Below the pieces are notes generated by a model, which saw only the letters and a list, made by a program, of their open reading frames with translations, did not search any database and was not told the origin of the DNA. A program made the translations under genes and the position numbers. This document shows, in pieces, positions 1-7,096 of a DNA stretch of 8,481 nt. Source of the DNA: Prevotella sp. CAG:1185 (GTDB taxonomy: Bacteria > Bacteroidota > Bacteroidia > Bacteroidales > Bacteroidaceae); NCBI GenBank assembly GCA_000436695.1, contig HF992630.1, positions 50,442 through 58,922 on the forward strand, given 5' to 3'. How positions within the stretch are numbered: the stretch's first letter is position 1; every line of letters begins with the position of its first letter.

Positions 1-40
1 TAGGGAAAGAATAATTGTTTTCATTACCTATCAAATTATA

Positions 41-108
41 ATTGAGAATTACGATATCCTTGTTACAAAAATCTATTGAACGCAACAAAGGACATCGTAA
101 TTCTCAAT
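41..108. repeat. long imperfect inverted repeat downstream of the transporter gene
   Basis: The arms are 41-64 and 84-108 around a 19-nt loop. The outer 15 bp are perfect (ATTGAGAATTACGAT at 41-55 against its reverse complement at 94-108). One A/C mismatch follows (56/93), then eight more pairs with a single bulged A (57-64 against 84-92). The repeat starts 33 nt past the transporter stop codon. A 24-bp arm is much longer than in an ordinary terminator. On the minus strand no T-run follows the stem; on the plus strand a T-rich stretch (TTCTTTTTATC) begins a few bases after it. It could be a bidirectional 3' end structure, an mRNA-stabilising hairpin or a small mobile repeat. The remaining bases of 1-141 hold nothing else I recognise. 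Confidence 0.8.
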
Positions 109-141
109 CTTAAGTTCTTTTTATCTAAATAAAATGAGTTA

Positions 142-1638
142 TCAGCAAACTTTCTCGAGTTTCTTCATTATAGAGAATATGAAGAGGAATGAAAGCAGAC
201 ATAGAACAACGAGTATTCCCCATACAGCTTCGAGTGAAACATTGCCCCAAAGGAATCCTGGAATAGATACAAGCATGTTACCTACAGCAGTGGCAACAAA
301 CCATCCACCCATCATCAAACCCTTATATTTAGGAGGAGCAACCTTTGATACGAAAGATATACCCATAGGAGAAAGCAACAGCTCACCAAATGTAAGAATG
401 AGGTATGTAGAAACAAGCCAGTTAGGTGAAACACGATCAGTGCCTCCATACTCAAGTCCCATAGAACCTATCATCATAACTACATAACCGCATCCTGCTA
501 CAAGCATACCCAATCCGATTTTGCGGGGAGCTGAAGGCTCTTTGCCTTTGCTTGCCAGCCATCCGAAAATAGCCATAGAAACAGGTGTAAGCATGACTAC
601 GAAACATGGGTTGAACTGCTGGAAGATAGGAGCTGTTACGACAACGCCTTCCGGAGTAAGGTTTACATATTTAACAATGAGAATAACTGCAGCAATAACA
701 ATGACTAATGCTGATATAGCTTTTCCCTTACCGGTCTTTGACTGGAAGAGCGAGAACAGGGCATAAACAATGAAGATTACACAAACAAGGTTTGTTACAT
801 CAAACATCATACTCTCCAAGCCTGTACTATGCTGATTGGTAAAGTCGCGAGCAAAATAAGTCAGTGTCAATCCATTCTGATGGAAAGCCATCCAGAAGAA
901 AATTACAACTGCAAACACAAGGCAGAGGGCAACAACACGATCCTTTGTCTCTTTCGGAGTAAGTTCAGGTTCTGTATGACCAGACACGCTCTTTTCTGTC
1001 TTGCTATTATAGTCGGCATGCTTGAAAGAATTTCTGAAACCATAATAAATGGCGATTGAAACAATAAGAGAAACACAAGCAACACCAAATGCATAATGAT
1101 AAGCATCAGCCTCAGACACACCAAGTGACGTTGTTGCAAACTCCATAATCTTTACAGCTGCAGTAGGAGCAAACAGCGCACCTATGTTAATAGCCATATA
1201 GAATATAGAGAAAGCTGAGTCACGTTTTGACTGCAAAGCCGGATCATCATAAAGGTTACCAACCATTACCTGCAGATTACCTTTAAACAGACTCGTTCCG
1301 ACACATACAAATATCAGCGCACCGAACATGAGGACCATGCCCAGAACACCAGCTCCAGCCGGAATCGACAACATAAGGTATCCGAGGAACATCACGATAA
1401 TACCTGTTGTTACGCATTTACCATATCCAATCTTGTCAGCTATCGCGCCACCTACAAGAGGCAGGAAATAGACAAATGCCAAGAAAGCAGAGTAAACAGC
1501 ACCCGCTTTTCCTTCATCCCAACCGAAATTGGCTTGGAGGAAAAGCACAAAAACCGCGAGCATCGTATAATATCCGAAACGCTCGCCCGTGTTGGCCAAT
1601 GCCAACGCATACAAACCTTTTGGTTGTCCTTCAAACAT
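142..1638 (-). CDS. POT/PTR-family proton-coupled transporter (peptide-type MFS)
   Basis: This is a 498-aa inner-membrane protein with roughly 14 hydrophobic segments, the usual size and layout of bacterial POT carriers, which import di- and tripeptides with protons. Family marks visible are GERFGYY at residues 18-24 (from the ExxERFxYY motif in helix 1), FKGN at 118-121 with the substrate-site lysine K119, the PTR2 signature FSIFYMAINIG at 143-153, FWMAFHQ at 248-254, and GELLLSP at 418-424. The first Glu of ExxER is Asn (N16), and the acidic position in the helix-7 motif is His (H253). Both positions are tied to proton coupling in studied members, so coupling or substrate may differ. The start is ATG with an A/T-rich leader and no Shine-Dalgarno. 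It lies behind the sugar operon but beyond that operon's terminator, with its own promoter candidate. The family call is firm. The substrate is unknown: peptides are the default, a link to the sugar genes is only possible. Confidence 0.92.
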   Translation of the reverse strand: MFEGQPKGLYALALANTGERFGYYTMLAVFVLFLQANFGWDEGKAGAVYSAFLAFVYFLPLVGGAIADKIGYGKCVTTGIIVMFLGYLMLSIPAGAGVLGMVLMFGALIFVCVGTSLFKGNLQVMVGNLYDDPALQSKRDSAFSIFYMAINIGALFAPTAAVKIMEFATTSLGVSEADAYHYAFGVACVSLIVSIAIYYGFRNSFKHADYNSKTEKSVSGHTEPELTPKETKDRVVALCLVFAVVIFFWMAFHQNGLTLTYFARDFTNQHSTGLESMMFDVTNLVCVIFIVYALFSLFQSKTGKGKAISALVIVIAAVILIVKYVNLTPEGVVVTAPIFQQFNPCFVVMLTPVSMAIFGWLASKGKEPSAPRKIGLGMLVAGCGYVVMMIGSMGLEYGGTDRVSPNWLVSTYLILTFGELLLSPMGISFVSKVAPPKYKGLMMGGWFVATAVGNMLVSIPGFLWGNVSLEAVWGILVVLCLLSFLFIFSIMKKLEKVC

Positions 1639-1706
1639 AATATAATTATTTTTTAAGTTATTAATATGTCTTCATTCAGTTAACAAGCTAATCTGTTGAC
1701 ATTGCA

Positions 1707-1734
1707 AACAATAGTATGTTTCATACTTATTGTT
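1707..1734 (-). promoter_or_regulatory. hairpin or dyad in the transporter leader
   Basis: A 12-bp arm (AACAATAGTATG, 1707-1718) pairs with 1722-1734 around a 3-nt loop, with one bulged T. It lies about 70-95 nt upstream of the transporter ATG and downstream of the promoter candidate, so it would be transcribed. No T-run follows on the minus strand, so it is not a simple terminator. It may be a regulator site or a leader hairpin; no known family is recognised. Confidence 0.5.
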
Positions 1735-1826
1735 CATATTACAATTGGTTACTTACATCTGTCAAGCTGTTTGTCACCAAAAAGCATAGCTTCATGTTGA
1801 CCGGCATGACATTTTGTTCCCGAATG

Positions 1827-1834
1827 CAAATTTA
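1827..1834 (-). promoter_or_regulatory. Bacteroides-type -7 promoter element for the transporter gene
   Basis: On the minus strand the sequence is TAAATTTG, an exact match to the Bacteroidetes -7 consensus TAnnTTTG used by the primary sigma factor. The usual TTTG near -33 is not evident: the region 19-21 nt upstream reads TGTCGC. Transcription would begin near 1820 and give a leader of about 180 nt. It lies just past the sugar operon terminator, which fits an independent promoter. An 8-bp motif alone is weak evidence in AT-rich DNA. Confidence 0.45.
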
Positions 1835-1904
1835 GGTAAAATATCTGAATTATTGCGACATTGAGAAACATTTTTTTCTACATGAAAGTTACAAGTTACA
1901 GATA

Positions 1905-1946
1905 GAAACAAAACAAGCAGACAAGAATTTATAACTTGTCTGCTTG
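1905..1946 (-). terminator. rho-independent terminator of the sugar operon
   Basis: There is a perfect 12-bp inverted repeat, CAAGCAGACAAG (1914-1925) against CTTGTCTGCTTG (1935-1946), with a 9-nt loop. Read on the minus strand the stem is followed directly by TTTTGTTTC. It begins 33 nt past the isomerase stop codon, so it ends the four-gene transcript and separates it from the transporter gene. Confidence 0.9.
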
Positions 1947-1979
1947 CCATATTCACTTTATTTCTTATAATAAAGATTA

Positions 1980-3410
1980 TTACTCATGAACGTACAAATC
2001 CCATCCGAGATAGTTATCAACAGCCTCAGTCAATATGTCGACAACATCTGTACGCACCATAGCCACATGATGTTCAAAGCCATTCTTGCATATAAACTTC
2101 ATAAGTTTCTGCAAATTATTAACTTTAGTAACAGCTATACATCCGTCCATGCCATAAGGATCATTTGTAATTTCGCCTTTACCAAGATAACTCTTGATAC
2201 ATCCAAGAGTATCATCGGTTGAAATACGGAAATATGTAAAGTCACCCTCCGTACACTTGCCATACACAGCTCCAAAAGTATTCACCTTGCCTAAGGTACG
2301 TCCAAGGACACCGAGCGGTCCAAGTTTAAGGTCATTATTGACGAAACTCTTTGGGAAATTGCCACAGTGAGTGCAGACACATTTGTTGCGGTCTTCTGCA
2401 AAGTTGTTGTTCCAGTCGAGCAAAGCGGCAGGTTTTCCGGCTGCAAGGCTCAAAGCATACATTGACACAGCTCCGGCAATATCTGTCTCACAAGCACAAG
2501 GTATAAGTTTCTCGCCAAGCATACTCATTGTTACGCATGCAGCGCAACCATAATTCTGCTCAAGAGAATCCCAGCATTGTATTGCGGCAGCATCAATCTC
2601 ATTAGCCTGTATCCACTCTTCAACAGCAAGTCCGAACTTAGCCTGCAATGCAAGTTTCTCCTGATATGCCTCAGGCACTTTTGCGTAGTGGCTAATCTCT
2701 TCCATTTTTTTCTTCAGGGCAGAAGCCTCATTGTCTATGCGTCTGGCATTGAAAAGAATCTCACTGAGATCTACAGGCACAACAGTTATACCGCTAGCCT
2801 GAAGGAGTTTTTCGCTTGCACGGCATGTATTAAATCCGAGAGGACGCGTACCAATCTGGCCGATACGTGCATGAGTGAGTTTGCGGACAACACTACATAT
2901 TGCAGCAAACTTGTTGATGTCTTTCATTAACAAATCGCTGTGGATGGAATATGTGTGGAATGTTGTATCTGTAAACGGAATACCATACTGATATAAGTTG
3001 TTGCATACAGATATCTTTCCGCAGAAAGCATCACGACGACTGTCAAGATCAACCTTGTCATTTTGGTCGTCGCATGCCTGAACAAGTACAGGAACATGAA
3101 GTTCTGCACGGCTTATAGCATTGATAATGCCAACCTCAAAACCAAAGTTAGGCAACGAAACTATTATTCCGTCTATCTCGTCGCGGTTTGCACGGAACAG
3201 CGTCGCGCACTTCTTTCCGTCCTCAACAGTTTCCATCGAACCGCCGGTAGGCGTGTCCTGCTCATCCAATATAACATAGCCGTATCCGGCTTTATCAAGT
3301 TCTTCCAACAATGTCTTGCGTACATCAACGGCAAGTTCTGAATTGAAATATGCACGTGTACCGATAATCAGTCCAAACGTTTCTTTTCCAGCTTGAGCTT
3401 GTTTCTTCAT
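1980..3410 (-). CDS. fucose/arabinose isomerase-superfamily sugar isomerase
   Basis: This 476-aa cytoplasmic protein resembles the L-fucose/L-arabinose isomerase fold family, which interconverts aldoses and ketoses with a divalent metal. The metal site can be read: E308 (in ACETDIAGA), D332 (LLDWNN), H348 (THCGNFP) and H447/H448 (FEHHVAMV). Spacing agrees with memory of the family: E to D is 24 residues as in E. coli FucI, and H348 to H448 is 100 as between the two metal His of E. coli AraA. At 476 aa it is well short of FucI (about 590) and near AraA (about 500), so it is a divergent 'fucose isomerase-like' member rather than FucI itself. It is Cys-rich around the active site (C305, C307, C344, C346, C349). 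It is the last gene of the operon, 35 nt after the kinase. With kinase and transketolase partners it may act as D-apiose isomerase (apsI role), but that substrate is inferred. The start is ATG. Confidence 0.85.
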   Translation of the reverse strand: MKKQAQAGKETFGLIIGTRAYFNSELAVDVRKTLLEELDKAGYGYVILDEQDTPTGGSMETVEDGKKCATLFRANRDEIDGIIVSLPNFGFEVGIINAISRAELHVPVLVQACDDQNDKVDLDSRRDAFCGKISVCNNLYQYGIPFTDTTFHTYSIHSDLLMKDINKFAAICSVVRKLTHARIGQIGTRPLGFNTCRASEKLLQASGITVVPVDLSEILFNARRIDNEASALKKKMEEISHYAKVPEAYQEKLALQAKFGLAVEEWIQANEIDAAAIQCWDSLEQNYGCAACVTMSMLGEKLIPCACETDIAGAVSMYALSLAAGKPAALLDWNNNFAEDRNKCVCTHCGNFPKSFVNNDLKLGPLGVLGRTLGKVNTFGAVYGKCTEGDFTYFRISTDDTLGCIKSYLGKGEITNDPYGMDGCIAVTKVNNLQKLMKFICKNGFEHHVAMVRTDVVDILTEAVDNYLGWDLYVHE

Positions 3411-3445
3411 AGTGTTATCTTTCGTTTGATTTTTAATTCTAATTA

Positions 3446-4927
3446 CTATTTTCTGTTTACAGTATGTATTGCCTCAGTCCAGCCAGCGTAAAGATGATCA
3501 CGCTCACTGTCGTCCATACTTGGATATATGCGGTTGTCCGACTTACGCAGTGCCGCCACTTCATCTATATTATTCCACACTTTACGTGCCAGACCATTCA
3601 TAATCACAGCACCCATGGCTGATGCCTCTTCAACATCTGAGCGGTTTATGCATGCGTTAAGCATGTCGGCCTGAAACTGCATAAGAAATTTATTCTTAGT
3701 CGGTCCTCCGTCAACACGAAGTTCCTTCAAGGTGATGCCTGCGTGACTGGTCATCAGGTCAACCAGGTCTTTTATCTGATATGCTATTGCCTCCAAAGCA
3801 GCACGGCAAATATGTTCTTTCTCTGTAGCGAGTGTCATTCCACAAATCATAGCCTTCGCCTTAGAATTCCACCAAGGAGCACCAAGTCCGGCAAATGCCG
3901 GAACTAGATACACGCCTCCATTGTCAGGAACACTAACCGCAAACTTTTCAATCTCAGACGGACTTTCTATAAGATGCAAGTTGTCCGTCATCCATTTAAT
4001 AGTTGCGCCAGTGCAATGTATATTTCCCTCAAAAGCATAATACACCTTTCCTTGAGCAGCAAATCCAACTGACGTAACAAGACCTTCGGGAGCATCAATA
4101 GGTTTCTCGCCAATATTAACCATAACCGACGAGCCTGTACCATACGTTGCCTTACCCATACCTGCTTCAAAACACATCTGTCCGGCTAAAGCTCCATGCG
4201 AATCACCGAGCATTCCGGCAATAACAACAGGACTGTCAAATAGTCCTTCAACAGTAGTCTCTCCAAATACAGAGTCGCATGGCATAGGCTTGGCCATCAT
4301 GCTGCGAGGAATTGTAAGCAGACGGAGCAAGTCATCATCCCAGTCTAAGGTATGAATATTGAACAACATAGTGCGCGAGGCATTGGTATAGTCAGTGACA
4401 TGCGCACGACCTTCTGTAAGTTTCCACACGAGCCACGTGTCAATTGTGCCCATAAGCAGTTCACCTTTGTCGGCAGCTTCACGTGCTCCACTTACATTGT
4501 CAAGTATCCATTTAACACCGCTTGCGGCAAAATATGGATCAATGAGCAGTCCGCTACGCTCACGTATCATATCAGTATATCCACGCTCACGCAAATCGTT
4601 GCATATTGCAGCCCCACGCTGGCACTGCCATACTACGGCATTATATACAGGCTTGCCTGTTAAACGGTTCCATACCACAACCGTTTCGCGCTGATTTGTA
4701 ATAGCCAAAGAATATGAGGGAGCATCATCGTCAACAGCATCAACAACCTCTCTGATGGCTTCAATCATATTATGGTATATCTCTTCAGCGTCATGCTCCA
4801 CCCAACCCGGCTGAGGATAATACTGCTTATGCGGCACATTCTTACGGCAGACCAAATGGCAATGCTCGTCAAAGAGCACAGCCTTAGTGGCTGATGTGCT
4901 TTGATCAACGGCTATGATATATCTCAT
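3446..4927 (-). CDS. FGGY-family sugar kinase (glycerol-kinase-like scaffold, probably a ketose kinase)
   Basis: The 493-aa product aligns along its whole length with glycerol kinase: phosphate loop DQSTSATKA (8-16), TNQRET (77-82), WQC (100-102), DPYF (130-133), TDYTNASRTMLFNIHTLDWD (178-197), the second ATP loop YGTGSS (262-267) and VDGG (405-408). The catalytic Asp is D242. Around it, however, the sequence is GDSHGALAGQ where E. coli GlpK has GDQQAALFGQ, and GTGSS replaces GTGCF. The substrate pocket is therefore altered, and plain glycerol kinase is unlikely despite the overall likeness. Its place between split transketolase and isomerase genes suggests it phosphorylates the ketose made by the isomerase (apulose kinase, aplK role, is my leading idea). 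I chose the ATG at 4927; the reading frame extends two codons to a TTG at 4933, which has nothing to favour it. The gap to the upstream gene is 33 nt. Confidence 0.9.
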   Translation of the reverse strand: MRYIIAVDQSTSATKAVLFDEHCHLVCRKNVPHKQYYPQPGWVEHDAEEIYHNMIEAIREVVDAVDDDAPSYSLAITNQRETVVVWNRLTGKPVYNAVVWQCQRGAAICNDLRERGYTDMIRERSGLLIDPYFAASGVKWILDNVSGAREAADKGELLMGTIDTWLVWKLTEGRAHVTDYTNASRTMLFNIHTLDWDDDLLRLLTIPRSMMAKPMPCDSVFGETTVEGLFDSPVVIAGMLGDSHGALAGQMCFEAGMGKATYGTGSSVMVNIGEKPIDAPEGLVTSVGFAAQGKVYYAFEGNIHCTGATIKWMTDNLHLIESPSEIEKFAVSVPDNGGVYLVPAFAGLGAPWWNSKAKAMICGMTLATEKEHICRAALEAIAYQIKDLVDLMTSHAGITLKELRVDGGPTKNKFLMQFQADMLNACINRSDVEEASAMGAVIMNGLARKVWNNIDEVAALRKSDNRIYPSMDDSERDHLYAGWTEAIHTVNRK

Positions 4928-4960
4928 TTTCAATAACCCTTTATCAGTTTCCCCGCGCTT

Positions 4961-5899
4961 TTACTTAAGAAAATCTTTAGCTGTTGCATATATACCGTCA
5001 GCATCCAACTTGTAATAATGGAATATCTCCAATGGTTTTCCATGTATTACATTTTCATCAGGAATGCCAAGTATGCGCATAGGCACAGGACAATTCTGAC
5101 TTACTGTTTCAGCAACAATAGCTCCAAGACCTCCATACATGCTATGCTCCTCTACGGTTATTATTCGTCCTGTTTCCTTTGCAGCACGGATAATGGCCTC
5201 AGTGTCAGCCGGCTTTAACGTATGCATGTCTATCACTCTTGTGCTTACACCTTCTTCAGCAAGGCGTTTTCCGGCTTGAAGTGCATGCCAAACGGTTTCA
5301 CCTGTTGCAATAATAGTCAGGTCCTTTCCGTCTTGAAGTTGTATGGCTTTTCCTATCTTATAGTCAAAATCGTTATTCTCATAAACATCAGGGACAGCGT
5401 TACGTCCTACTCGTACGTAAACAGGATGAGGATAATCAACAAGCTGTTCTACGAGTTTGCGTGTCTGACGTGCATCACAAGGCAACACGATCTGCATACC
5501 GGGAAAAGTACGAAGTACGGCTATGTCATGCAAGCTGTGATGAGTAGCGCCTAATGCTCCATAAGCAACGCCACCGCTTACGCCCAAAATCTTGACCGGC
5601 TGTCCTGAATAAGCAACGTCTACTTTCACCTGTTCAAGGCTGCGGGCTACATAAAAACATGCCGGACCGCAGACAAAAACTTTCTTTCCGCATGAAGCCA
5701 AACCGGCAGATATGCCCACAGCATCCTGTTCGGCAATACCGCACTCGACAAACTGTTCAGGCAATTCTTTAGCAAAATCTGTCAGAGTAACAGAGCCACG
5801 GGCATCTGTCGTTACGGCTACTATATTTTTATCTTTTTTGCCAAGTTCAACCAAAGCATCAGTAAAACTTTTTCGGCAAGCAACACTCTTTATTTCCAT
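4961..5899 (-). CDS. transketolase C-terminal subunit (pyrimidine-binding and C-terminal domains)
   Basis: This 312-aa cytoplasmic protein is the second half of a split transketolase. Visible marks are the motif FVECGIAEQDAVG (50-62), whose Glu57 is the residue that activates the ThDP aminopyrimidine ring, and GATHHSLHDIA (117-127), the conserved substrate/cofactor loop. A transketolase C-terminal domain follows (about 180-312, including ITVEEHSMYGGLG). It needs the N-terminal subunit encoded just upstream to form the active site. The ATG at 5899 lies 2 nt after the TGA of that gene, so the two are probably translationally coupled at matched amounts. The frame opens at a TTG (5908), which would overlap the upstream gene, but the ATG is more likely. 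Split enzymes of this form are often substrate-specialised; in this context it could be apulose-4-phosphate transketolase subunit B (aptB role). Confidence 0.92.
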   Translation of the reverse strand: MEIKSVACRKSFTDALVELGKKDKNIVAVTTDARGSVTLTDFAKELPEQFVECGIAEQDAVGISAGLASCGKKVFVCGPACFYVARSLEQVKVDVAYSGQPVKILGVSGGVAYGALGATHHSLHDIAVLRTFPGMQIVLPCDARQTRKLVEQLVDYPHPVYVRVGRNAVPDVYENNDFDYKIGKAIQLQDGKDLTIIATGETVWHALQAGKRLAEEGVSTRVIDMHTLKPADTEAIIRAAKETGRIITVEEHSMYGGLGAIVAETVSQNCPVPMRILGIPDENVIHGKPLEIFHYYKLDADGIYATAKDFLK

Positions 5900-5901
5900 T
5901 T

Positions 5902-6750
5902 TCAGCAATTCTTTTTAAGTTCTTCAATACGGTTTGTAATCTCTGTGATAGCCTTCTCATACTCTTCTGCCGTAGGCACTCCGTGGTGCCACTTAAGCAC
6001 ATTTTCCATATATGACACATGGAAACCTTTAGTAGTATGAAGCACAACCATGTGCGGCTTGCCGTTGTTATAGTCTATCGACTCGAGACAGTTGACAATA
6101 GCCTCAATGTCGTTTCCGTCAACATCATAGACATCCCAGCCAAAGGCTTTCCAGCGTTCGTCTATTGATTCGAGTTTCATCACATTCTCCGTAGTGTCGC
6201 TAATCTGCAGACCATTGCGGTCTATCATGGCAACAAGATTATCCAGTTTGTAGTTGCTTCCTGCCATGGCAGCCTCATATATAGAGCCTTCACCCTGCTC
6301 ACCATCGCCCATAAGAACAAAAGTGCGATAAGGCTTTTTGTCCATCTTTGCAGCTATTGCACAGCCAACTCCTATTGAAAGGCCGTGTCCTAGCGCGCCA
6401 CTGTTAAACTCTATGCCCGGAACTTCAACGGTAGGATGACCTGCCAGCACAGAAAGATATTCACCATATGTGTCGACAAGTTCTTTTGTAATAAAGCCTT
6501 TAGCCTCGAGCACACAATAAAGTGCCTCCACACAGTGACCTTTACTCATGATAAAACGGTCGCGGCCATCCATTTTAGGATTCTTAGGGTTTACGTTCAT
6601 GACACGCATATAAAGTGCCGTCAAAACATTTAAAGACGAAAGGTCGCCTCCTATATGGCCAGCCTTTGCCTTATATACAACCTCCAACAAACGTTTTCTG
6701 ATTTCCTCACATTTCAAGGTCAACTCAGGAATGCTCATTAATTTGTCCAT
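5902..6750 (-). CDS. transketolase N-terminal subunit (ThDP pyrophosphate-binding domain)
   Basis: This 282-aa cytoplasmic protein is the first half of a split transketolase. It carries the ThDP/Mg motif GDG (148-150) through to D177 and N179 (MIDRNGLQ), with GHIGGDLSS (31-39), MSKGH (68-72), GALGHG (118-123) and a C-terminal KGFHVSYMEN (241-250) followed by HHG (255-257). These are the usual cofactor and substrate histidine positions of transketolases. It is the first gene of the four-gene operon and pairs with the next gene 2 nt away. Such pairs move a C2 unit from a ketose phosphate to an aldose phosphate. Here the donor is probably the product of the kinase gene (aptA role if the pathway is for apiose). 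The start is ATG at 6750; a second ATG four codons in (6738) is possible. The leader is A/T-rich with no Shine-Dalgarno and no clear TAnnTTTG. Confidence 0.92.
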   Translation of the reverse strand: MDKLMSIPELTLKCEEIRKRLLEVVYKAKAGHIGGDLSSLNVLTALYMRVMNVNPKNPKMDGRDRFIMSKGHCVEALYCVLEAKGFITKELVDTYGEYLSVLAGHPTVEVPGIEFNSGALGHGLSIGVGCAIAAKMDKKPYRTFVLMGDGEQGEGSIYEAAMAGSNYKLDNLVAMIDRNGLQISDTTENVMKLESIDERWKAFGWDVYDVDGNDIEAIVNCLESIDYNNGKPHMVVLHTTKGFHVSYMENVLKWHHGVPTAEEYEKAITEITNRIEELKKNC

Positions 6751-6816
6751 ATTTATTATTCGTATTAGTAGATAAATCTATTTGAGAATGATTTTCATAA
6801 TGTATCTAACAAATCC

Positions 6817-6873
6817 TTATGTCAATTTCACTTGCTTTCGCATTGCAACAAAAGACAAAGCGGAATGACATAA
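6817..6873 (-). promoter_or_regulatory. interrupted dyad in the putative operon leader
   Basis: The perfect 8-bp outer arms are TTATGTCA (6817-6824) and TGACATAA (6866-6873). Inside them GCTTT (6834-6838) pairs with AAAGC (6857-6861). It lies about 67-123 nt upstream of the first operon ATG. It could be a leader RNA hairpin or two half-sites of an operator. I do not recognise a known riboswitch in it. Confidence 0.45.
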
Positions 6874-6920
6874 TATGGGGATATGCCGACCACTCTTTAT
6901 ATTCGACTGACTTTATCTTA

Positions 6921-6957
6921 AAATGTACTATAACAGAACTGTTAAATTTATACATTT
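6921..6957. promoter_or_regulatory. two-part palindrome, candidate operator
   Basis: The outer arms AAATGTA (6921-6927) and TACATTT (6951-6957) enclose a compact palindrome, TAACAGAACTGTTA (6931-6944), with 6-bp arms and a 2-nt centre. The gaps between outer and inner arms are unequal (3 and 6 nt). The compact core looks like a protein-binding site 181-194 nt upstream of the operon start codon. The regulator is not in this window. Confidence 0.45.
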
Positions 6958-7096
6958 TTCATTTAACGCTCTCAGAATGGCAATGCTCATGAAGAAACCT
7001 ATACAAGCAATAGATTTTTATCCAAAGCCCATATAAAACGTAAAAACTTATATATCAATAAGTTATCTCAGCCCAACATAAAAACATAGCCAACAG

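Noticed and set aside
41..108. Invertible promoter switch flanked by inverted repeats
   Set aside because: The loop is only 19 nt, too short for a promoter between recombination sites, and no recombinase gene is nearby.
134..487. Plus-strand reading frames over this region and inside the other genes
   Set aside because: They lie antisense to well-supported minus-strand genes, have compositions unlike real proteins, and show no recognisable domain.
1980..6750. L-fucose utilisation operon
   Set aside because: There is no fuculose-phosphate aldolase, mutarotase or FucP permease, the isomerase is much shorter than FucI, and the kinase is glycerol-kinase-like. A split transketolase has no place in the fucose route.
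1980..6750. Sulfoquinovose breakdown by the sulfo-transketolase pathway
   Set aside because: That route needs no FGGY kinase step, and no sulfosugar isomerase, sulfoacetaldehyde reductase or sulfonate exporter is seen.
6970..7071. CTGAGA on the minus strand (6970-6975 and near 7065), suggesting a TPP riboswitch before ThDP-dependent transketolase genes
   Set aside because: The rest of the TPP core (the ACCTGAtC and GGATAAtaCC segments) is absent downstream of either copy, and transketolase genes are not usual TPP riboswitch targets.
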